A DNA stretch of 29,521 bases from CAZTDD01 sp964612675. Its GTDB lineage: Bacteria; Hinthialibacterota; Hinthialibacteria; Hinthialibacterales; JAKPRU01. Below are positions 24,352 to 29,521 of this stretch, one piece after another. The notes under the pieces were generated by a model. It made no database searches, had not been told where the DNA came from, and saw nothing but the letters and a program-made list of their open reading frames with translations. The DNA lies in NCBI GenBank assembly GCA_964612675.1, contig CAZTDD010000087.1:1-29521 (forward strand), given 5' to 3'. The number at the start of each line of letters is the position of its first letter. The stretch's first letter is position 1. The position numbers were made by a program, and so were the translations under genes.

Positions 24352-25437
24352 TCAGGAGAGCCAACGTTTCAGCCAGTCAATCGCGGCGACACCGTGCCAG
24401 CGGTGCTCGCCTTCGAAAACGTCATGATACAGCCGATCCTCTGCGTCGTACGCCCTGTAAGCCTGCTGTGTGATCTTTACCTGCTCCAAAACATTGTCCA
24501 CACCGCTCGCACCGTTCAACGGGTCGCAGGTACCGGTCTCGATCAAGAAAGGACGGGGCGCTACAAGTGCGCCGAGGTCTCCCATGTCGGCATATTCCCA
24601 CATGTGGGGGATATAGTTGCAGGAGCAGTTTGTACATTTGACAAGCAAAGATTCCAACACTCCGTAGAAGTAGCCGCTGCAAACCGCACAACGGACCCGT
24701 TCGTCCAGGGCCGACAGATACAGAGTCTGAAGTCCGCCCCCGGACAGCCCGGCACAACCCACCCGCGTGGGGTCGCAATCGGGGCGCTGCTGGATATAGT
24801 CGATCAGGCGCATCAGATCCCACGTCCACATCCCTGCAACCGTCTGTCCGAGCGGTATCGCCATGTGATTGAGAACTTCACAGGAGCTGCTGCGGAAACG
24901 TCCCTCTTCATCGCCCTGAGCCGGCCGCTCTCTTCGCTCCCCAAACCCGCGCGCATCCGGACAGAAAACCATGAACCCTTCTTTGACCAGCTGGACACCG
25001 TAGGCGTAGTTGTACTGTTCAACCGCCTCTTCAATCACAGGAATATCGGTACGCCCCGCCGGAGAGAGTTTACCGCCGCTTCCATGACCGTGCGGTGCGA
25101 CAATCGCGGGACGCGGCTCGCCCTCCCGTAGGTTGTCGGGGATCAGCGCATAGACCGGCATGACAATACCGGGTTCCGTCTGAATCTCCATTCGATGCCG
25201 CTCATATCCGTCGAGCTTCACACGCTCAGTGACGACCGGTTCAGCGGAACATGGAATCATCGTGGGTAAGCCGAGTAATTCGGCGACCTTCCCCCGCAGT
25301 TCCGCCTGCCAGGCTTCGGCGTCCGATCGGGTGGTGGACGAAAACCCCATCCGTCTACCGAACCGTCGGAACCGTTCTTTCAGATAATTTTCCGACGGGT
25401 AATAATGATCGAAGTGGATTGTGCGGCTCCCAGCCAT
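24352..25437 (-). CDS. Alpha/beta-hydrolase (dienelactone-hydrolase/acetyl-xylan-esterase-like)
   Basis: 361 residues. Core motifs are APHGHGSGG (114-122, oxyanion side), CPDARGFGER (159-168), the nucleophile elbow GLSGGG with Ser232, Asp305 in GTCDPLNG and His348 in EHRWHG. It resembles the large abhydrolase_7/acetyl-xylan-esterase-type enzymes with an N-terminal helical region (1-85). No signal peptide is seen, so it is probably cytoplasmic. A Cys268-x2-Cys271-x-Cys273 cluster sits in the loop after the Tyr-rich YFYG segment and is unusual for an esterase. ATG 25437 has AGGAG 10 nt upstream; the open frame further back to 25560 lacks a ribosome binding site. Confidence 0.8.
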   Translation of the reverse strand: MAGSRTIHFDHYYPSENYLKERFRRFGRRMGFSSTTRSDAEAWQAELRGKVAELLGLPTMIPCSAEPVVTERVKLDGYERHRMEIQTEPGIVMPVYALIPDNLREGEPRPAIVAPHGHGSGGKLSPAGRTDIPVIEEAVEQYNYAYGVQLVKEGFMVFCPDARGFGERRERPAQGDEEGRFRSSSCEVLNHMAIPLGQTVAGMWTWDLMRLIDYIQQRPDCDPTRVGCAGLSGGGLQTLYLSALDERVRCAVCSGYFYGVLESLLVKCTNCSCNYIPHMWEYADMGDLGALVAPRPFLIETGTCDPLNGASGVDNVLEQVKITQQAYRAYDAEDRLYHDVFEGEHRWHGVAAIDWLKRWLS

Positions 25438-25608
25438 GGTATTCTCGCTCCTGATGATGGTTATGATCGGTGGAAACGATCTTATTTCGCTAAGGGGACA
25501 CCGAAAACGGAACGGTGTCAATAGAGGAAAGCCGCCGTTTGTAGGTCGCGCAGTCACCACCAGACCGAACCGGAGTATTCCATGAATCCCTTCCGGAGGA
25601 ACTCAAAC

Positions 25609-26103
25609 ATGTTGATCCCAACCCTGCTCATGGGATTGCTTGCGCTTATTCTGTTGATTATCGGGTATCAAAAAGGAGGAGGTCAGCACGTTGAAGGCAT
25701 CCGCCTCTCATTCATCATGACTATCGAGGTCCTGCCGCTGCTGATCTTCGCTTTCATTGTTGCAGGCATGGTACAGGTCCTTGTCTCCACTGAGTTCATC
25801 TCCAAATGGGTCGGAGAAGGATCGGGCATGCGAGGGATATTCCTGGGAAGTATTGCAGGCGGCCTGACCCCCGGAGGACCTTTTGTCAGTCTGCCTATTG
25901 CAGTGGGGTTCTGGAAATCGGGCGCGAGTGTCGGCACGATGGTCGCGTTCTTGACAGGATGGGCGCTGTTGGCCGGTGCGCGTATTCCCATGGAGGTAGG
26001 CATTCTCGGATGGAAACTGACTATGATCCGGCTGGCGTGCACATTTTTCTTCCCGCCGATCGCCGGGTGGCTCGCCCAAACATTCTTCGGACATATGCGA
26101 TAG
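25609..26103 (+). CDS. Half-size permease of the DUF318/ArsP type (PF03773-like)
   Basis: 164 residues with about four or five membrane helices. The characteristic glycine/proline loop GGLTPGGPFVSLPIAVGFWKSG lies in the middle and resembles the G-x-P-x-S-x-P loops of the predicted permease family related to ArsP/YraQ. Full-length members have two such halves, so this one probably works as a dimer. ATG 25609 has GGAGGA 8 nt upstream; the in-frame ATG 25582 with a weaker GGAG is an alternative and would add 9 residues. The substrate is unknown. It is divergent from the esterase gene and ends opposite the flippase gene across a copy of palindromic repeat B. Confidence 0.75.
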   Translation: MLIPTLLMGLLALILLIIGYQKGGGQHVEGIRLSFIMTIEVLPLLIFAFIVAGMVQVLVSTEFISKWVGEGSGMRGIFLGSIAGGLTPGGPFVSLPIAVGFWKSGASVGTMVAFLTGWALLAGARIPMEVGILGWKLTMIRLACTFFFPPIAGWLAQTFFGHMR

Positions 26104-26110
26104 GCTTATC

Positions 26111-26166
26111 CCTCCCGCCGAGCCGATATGAAGAAAAACGCGGCTCACCAGGAGGTTCGCCCTCCC
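26111..26166. repeat. Palindromic repeat B, copy 2 (degenerate)
   Basis: CTCCCGCCGAGCCG (about 26112-26125) and CGGCTC...TCGCCCTCCC (26141-26166) match the inner left arm and the whole right arm of the element at 1433-1505, with changes in the middle of the right arm. As in copy 1 it lies between the stops of two convergent genes (26103 and 26191). Confidence 0.7.
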
Positions 26167-26190
26167 CTCGCTCCTTCTCCGAAACTCACC

Positions 26191-27627
26191 TTAATGACAT
26201 TGCCGTCTCGCCAGGGTTCTCCGAAGATGCCGGATATCCTCGATGCGGACGATCCGCAACAGAAACACCAGCGCCCCATAACAAGCGAGAAACGGGAACG
26301 GCAGCAACAAAACCCAACTCGGGGGCAACAACCACCAACAAAACACTCCCGAAAAAGTCGCCGAAATCAAAAGCCCGAGCCAACGCCAGGTCGGCGGCGC
26401 AATGTCCGCCTCCAGTCGAAAGATCACCAACATGACAGTCAGTAGAAACGCCTGGGACCCCAACGAAGCGAAGGCGGCCCCCTCATTCCCGAACAGCGGG
26501 ATCAGTGCCAGGTTCGCGATAAACGAGACGGCGACTGTCAGGAAAGTGAACAAAACCAACCAACGCTGCCGGTCGGAAGCGGTGAAAATGGTGATCACAA
26601 AAACATTCAACAGAGAGAAATTGAGCGCCATCGCGAGAATGCTCAGCACCGGGACAGAGCCGGATGACTTATTCGGGAACAGCGACAACCACCCGTCCGC
26701 CCAACCGCCAAGCATAATCGACAACGGAAGGGTGATCCCGGCCAACAGAAGGGACGATCGGCGAAACAGCGACGCGAACTTCTTCGGATCGTCTTTCTGG
26801 AGCCTGGAAAACACCGGGAACACCGCGATGATATACGCCGTAAGAAGAAGACTGATGCCCTCGATCGGATACTGCGCCTTGCCGTATACACCAACACGCT
26901 CGATCGCGGTTCCCGGCGGGAGGAGCCACCGCAACATTAATGTATCGAGGCGTAAATAAAGTATCGTGAAGAATCCATACATCGCCATCGGCCAGGATTC
27001 GGAGACCATCCAGCACGCCCGGGAAAACGAAAACCGAAACCCGCCCAGCGACACAAATCGTCTGAGCGGAATCAGCAACAATATGAACCAAAGAATATTC
27101 TCGAATCCGATAGCAACGGCAACGACAACCAGGGGAGCGCCGATCGCCAAACTCAGAAACACCATGACAAGACCGATAAGACGGCTGGGCATGCTGCTAT
27201 AGAAAACGTACTCCATGCGTTCGAGTGCGGTAAATGATGAACGAGCGATCCCCGCCAGGCTGAGGGTGATGATGACAACGGCATACACCATTGCGATGCC
27301 GACCTGGTCCCCCGTCATGAATTGTAGAAGGACGAACGGCGATATCCCGAGAAAGACGACGGCAAGCGTCAGTTTGATGACAAATGCAGTCCAGAAATAT
27401 CCACCCAAGTGCTCCGGATTCCGGGCACCGTCCCGTGAGACCAATTGATCGAGCCCCCCATCCATGAACGCTCGCCCGATCCCGCCGATATCGGTAGCGA
27501 GCTTCAGCACGCCGAATTGGGCGTCGGTCAAGAAACTAACCAGAAAAACATATCGGACCAGCCCCGCCGCACGAGCGATGAAGGAGAACAGCGCCATAAA
27601 GACTGTATTACGAAACAGCCGCCACAT
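26191..27627 (-). CDS. Polysaccharide flippase (MATE/MOP superfamily, Wzx/MurJ-like)
   Basis: 478 residues, about 12-14 predicted membrane helices. The opening LFRNTVFMALFSFIARAAGLVRYVFLVSFLTDAQFGVLKLATDIG is typical of PST/Wzx flippases that move undecaprenyl-linked oligosaccharides from the inner to the outer face of the inner membrane. A central RLDTLMLRWLLPPG and VGVYGKAQYPIEG match the family's start of the second bundle. Its ATG overlaps the stop of the upstream TPR gene by one base (TGATG), so the two form an operon for envelope glycan assembly. The exact glycan cannot be told. Confidence 0.85.
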   Translation of the reverse strand: MWRLFRNTVFMALFSFIARAAGLVRYVFLVSFLTDAQFGVLKLATDIGGIGRAFMDGGLDQLVSRDGARNPEHLGGYFWTAFVIKLTLAVVFLGISPFVLLQFMTGDQVGIAMVYAVVIITLSLAGIARSSFTALERMEYVFYSSMPSRLIGLVMVFLSLAIGAPLVVVAVAIGFENILWFILLLIPLRRFVSLGGFRFSFSRACWMVSESWPMAMYGFFTILYLRLDTLMLRWLLPPGTAIERVGVYGKAQYPIEGISLLLTAYIIAVFPVFSRLQKDDPKKFASLFRRSSLLLAGITLPLSIMLGGWADGWLSLFPNKSSGSVPVLSILAMALNFSLLNVFVITIFTASDRQRWLVLFTFLTVAVSFIANLALIPLFGNEGAAFASLGSQAFLLTVMLVIFRLEADIAPPTWRWLGLLISATFSGVFCWWLLPPSWVLLLPFPFLACYGALVFLLRIVRIEDIRHLRRTLARRQCH

Positions 27628-28814
27628 CAGGTGCTTCCTTCAGCTGATAGAGAGATTGAATGAATATGCACGTATGAATCCGGTGGCTCCTCGCGTCTTG
27701 GAACGTAAGGCAGGGCGATTTCCAGGACGTTGTGTCCTGCATGAAGTTGGATCGGCATTGTAAGGGACGATGAAGAAAGACGTGACTCGACATCCGGCCG
27801 GGCGATGGGGTCGATCTGTCCGACCTGCTCCGCATTAGCCAGGACATTCAGGATTAAATCAAGCTCGAGAATCGGTTTCGTTGCGAATAGGGTTAGATAG
27901 TACGAACGGCCGCCCTTCGGTACATACACATCCATCATCACACGGCCTGTTGTCTCAAACACAAGAACATTTCCCCGCTCACGGACACCCGCAGAAATCC
28001 GCGGTTCCGACTCCAGAAAATCGATTTCCTCGGGATCGGGCATATCCATCTTCAGACCGGTCTTGCCTGCGTAAAATCTCCCGCTGATGTCGTTTGGGAA
28101 TCGGTCGATATATTCCCGCAGATGGGCACGAGCATCCTTGGACCGGCCCAATTCCAAAAGACAGCGGCCCACCACGTAAAAACCTCGTCCCACCGGTGTC
28201 GCACCGTTGCCGTACATTGTTTGAAACTGCGTCGTGAGAATCGGGCGAGGATAAAACCGAAGGAACTCATAAAAGTAGTCCCATGCCCGATCCGGCTGAC
28301 CGGTGCGGAGCGCGATTTTTCCTCGCTCGTATCCTGCGCGAAGAGCGAGCGCCCCATCGTCGATTTGCATGCTCTTCTTCAAATACTCTTCGGCGGAGTC
28401 ATACCGTCTCCGGTCTAATTCGATCATGCCCATTTTGAACCAGGGCCAACCGTGATTGTACTCCTCCAGATAGTCAACACAGTTCCGATACGATTCCAGG
28501 GCCCGATCCGGCTCGGAGGATTCCAACATCTCTCCGACTTGAAAATAAGCCTCCGCCGCCGCCTGCAAATGATGCGGATCGGAATCGAGACGGCTCAGCG
28601 ATCCGTAGAATTCCGCAGCCCGGGTCAGCGGGCCGACCTGAGCGGGCTCGCCATCGGTGAGACTCACCGCCCCAAGCCGACTGGGTTGTCCTCCGTCTTC
28701 GATCCAAAACGGCGACACCATCGCTGCGAGTACCGCCGCCAACGAGATCGCCGCTGCGATCCCGATGGCAATCGCCAGTCGTCCGGCGGATACAAGGGAA
28801 TGTTCCTCAGACAT
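27627..28814 (-). CDS. Membrane-anchored TPR protein with C-terminal beta domain
   Basis: 395 residues. A short cytoplasmic N-terminus is followed by one membrane helix (about 11-35). Then come tetratricopeptide-type repeats from about 60 to 240 (YFQVGEMLESSEPDRALESYRNC; WFKMGMIELDRRRYDSAEEYLKK; YVVGRCLLELGRSKDARAHLREY) and a C-terminal beta-rich part (about 270-390; VMMDVYVPKGGRSYYLTLFA, then PIQLHAGHNVLEIALPYVP) resembling a carbohydrate-binding-like jelly-roll. It is coupled to the flippase gene and probably helps the export or polymerisation of the same glycan. Confidence 0.75.
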   Translation of the reverse strand: MSEEHSLVSAGRLAIAIGIAAAISLAAVLAAMVSPFWIEDGGQPSRLGAVSLTDGEPAQVGPLTRAAEFYGSLSRLDSDPHHLQAAAEAYFQVGEMLESSEPDRALESYRNCVDYLEEYNHGWPWFKMGMIELDRRRYDSAEEYLKKSMQIDDGALALRAGYERGKIALRTGQPDRAWDYFYEFLRFYPRPILTTQFQTMYGNGATPVGRGFYVVGRCLLELGRSKDARAHLREYIDRFPNDISGRFYAGKTGLKMDMPDPEEIDFLESEPRISAGVRERGNVLVFETTGRVMMDVYVPKGGRSYYLTLFATKPILELDLILNVLANAEQVGQIDPIARPDVESRLSSSSLTMPIQLHAGHNVLEIALPYVPRREEPPDSYVHIHSISLSAEGST

Positions 28815-28920
28815 GATTCCGTATCGTACTGCTTTCTCCTGTCGTCCCAGAACCCTACCGCCACAATCTTGCCGTCAGCCGGGTTTCGACGTATTCTGAC
28901 TTCGAGCGAGACCTGCAAAT

Positions 28921-29521
28921 ATGATTACCCTAATTCTCCTCTGTTCCTTGCTCTGTTTGGACGGCGATACGGAACGAAACGACTGGCTGGATTCAGCGGA
29001 AGATCTGCATTTCGAGATCCGGTCGGGCCGGCCGGAGCGTCCGAAACGCCCCGATATGACTTCAATCCCGGAACTGCGCTCGGCTTCTGACGTACAACAT
29101 GCGACAGCGGCTGAATTCATTCCGGGCAGCACCGAGAGTATTCGTATCCTTCGTGTGCGCGACACGGAAGAAATCGATGCGGTTCTTTCAAAGCGCTTTT
29201 CATTGCTGGGCGTGAATGCGTTCCCGAAATTCTCAATCCATCCTCGCGTCCGGAATTACGGTGGAATGGCCTATCCGCTTGTACGCGCTTTACTGGAGGA
29301 CGAAACGGTCACTGTAGAATACGGCGAGGAATCGGAACTCGAAAACGGCTATGTATCGGTGTACATCTTTCTGCCGGACGGCCGGATGATCAATACGTTG
29401 CTGGTAGAACATGGATTGGCCTTCCTGGAAAGACAATATAAAGACTTGAAGTACGGAGAAGAGCTGTACAAAGCCCTGCAAAAAGCGAAGAAGAAAAAAC
29501 TTGGGTATTGGAGCCGGGGAG
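28921..29521 (+). CDS. Secreted staphylococcal-nuclease-like protein, cut by the window end
   Basis: At least 200 residues in frame from ATG 28921, with no stop before the window ends. Residues 1-12 are a hydrophobic export-type segment (ITLILLCSLLC). A charged spacer follows to about residue 70. The SNase-like fold is then suggested by SIRILRVRDTEEIDA, LLGVNAFPK, VRALLEDETVTVEY, GYVSVYIFLPDGRMINTLLVEHGLAFLE and the closing YGEELYKALQKAKKKKLGYW, the usual OB-fold plus terminal helix order. The active-site Arg/Glu residues of micrococcal nuclease are not clearly identified, so it may bind rather than cut. The ribosome binding site is weak. Confidence 0.7.
   Translation, partial: MITLILLCSLLCLDGDTERNDWLDSAEDLHFEIRSGRPERPKRPDMTSIPELRSASDVQHATAAEFIPGSTESIRILRVRDTEEIDAVLSKRFSLLGVNAFPKFSIHPRVRNYGGMAYPLVRALLEDETVTVEYGEESELENGYVSVYIFLPDGRMINTLLVEHGLAFLERQYKDLKYGEELYKALQKAKKKKLGYWSRG

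Noticed and set aside
24394..25131. 245-residue plus-strand open frame
   Set aside because: Antisense to the alpha/beta-hydrolase with an intact catalytic triad.
1..29521. tRNA, rRNA, insertion-sequence transposase or prophage genes
   Set aside because: No cloverleaf, rRNA segment, transposase or integrase motif was recognised on either strand.

Overview
The window is a 29.5-kb piece of a bacterial chromosome with moderately high GC. It contains exactly 100 Ns at 7656-7755, so it comes from a draft, probably metagenomic, assembly. The tig-clpP-clpX group, several lipoproteins and periplasmic proteins, an AsmA-like protein, a Wzx/MurJ-like flippase and CheV together suggest a Gram-negative, probably chemotactic bacterium. 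No 16S or other strong taxonomic marker is present. The secreted esterases, a CBM9-like protein and the tandem palindromic repeats would suit an uncultivated PVC/Hydrogenedentota/Sumerlaeota-type lineage, but that is only a guess.

Layout. 1-2603: an interspersed repeat, a secreted alpha/beta-hydrolase, a long palindromic repeat between convergent genes, and a TPR lipoprotein with a TTG start. 2823-3728: a helical protein of unknown function. 3734-9479 (minus strand): an ABC-2-like membrane permease cut by the assembly gap, then trigger factor, ClpP, ClpX and a CarD-type RNA-polymerase regulator in an overlapping protein-quality-control operon. 9634-11130: a YkgJ-type cysteine-cluster protein, a second copy of the first repeat, and a cold-shock protein with its own terminator and a long leader. 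11296-14865: a 1189-residue AsmA/TamB-like inner-membrane-anchored protein. 15118-16962: a proline-rich protein of unknown function, ending at a good terminator.

17192-22076 is the most interesting stretch. Two overlapping, diverged paralogues related to GNA1162/DUF799-type lipoproteins are followed by an addiction-module antitoxin-like gene. In the slot where its RelE/ParE toxin would normally lie, overlapping it by ATGA, is a 714-residue fusion. Its N-terminal half is ADP-ribosylglycohydrolase-like and has lost the usual metal-binding acidic motifs. Its C-terminal half is RNase Z-like with all expected metal ligands. A complete Phd/ParE toxin-antitoxin pair converges on it with only 4 nt between stop codons.

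22160-29521: a CBM9-like lipoprotein, an orphan CheV, a compound repeat block, a large alpha/beta-hydrolase with a cysteine cluster, a half-size permease, a second copy of the palindromic repeat between convergent genes, a flippase plus a membrane-anchored TPR protein (a likely envelope-glycan pair), and a secreted staphylococcal-nuclease-like protein running off the window end. At least three families of palindromic intergenic repeats occur in this single window.
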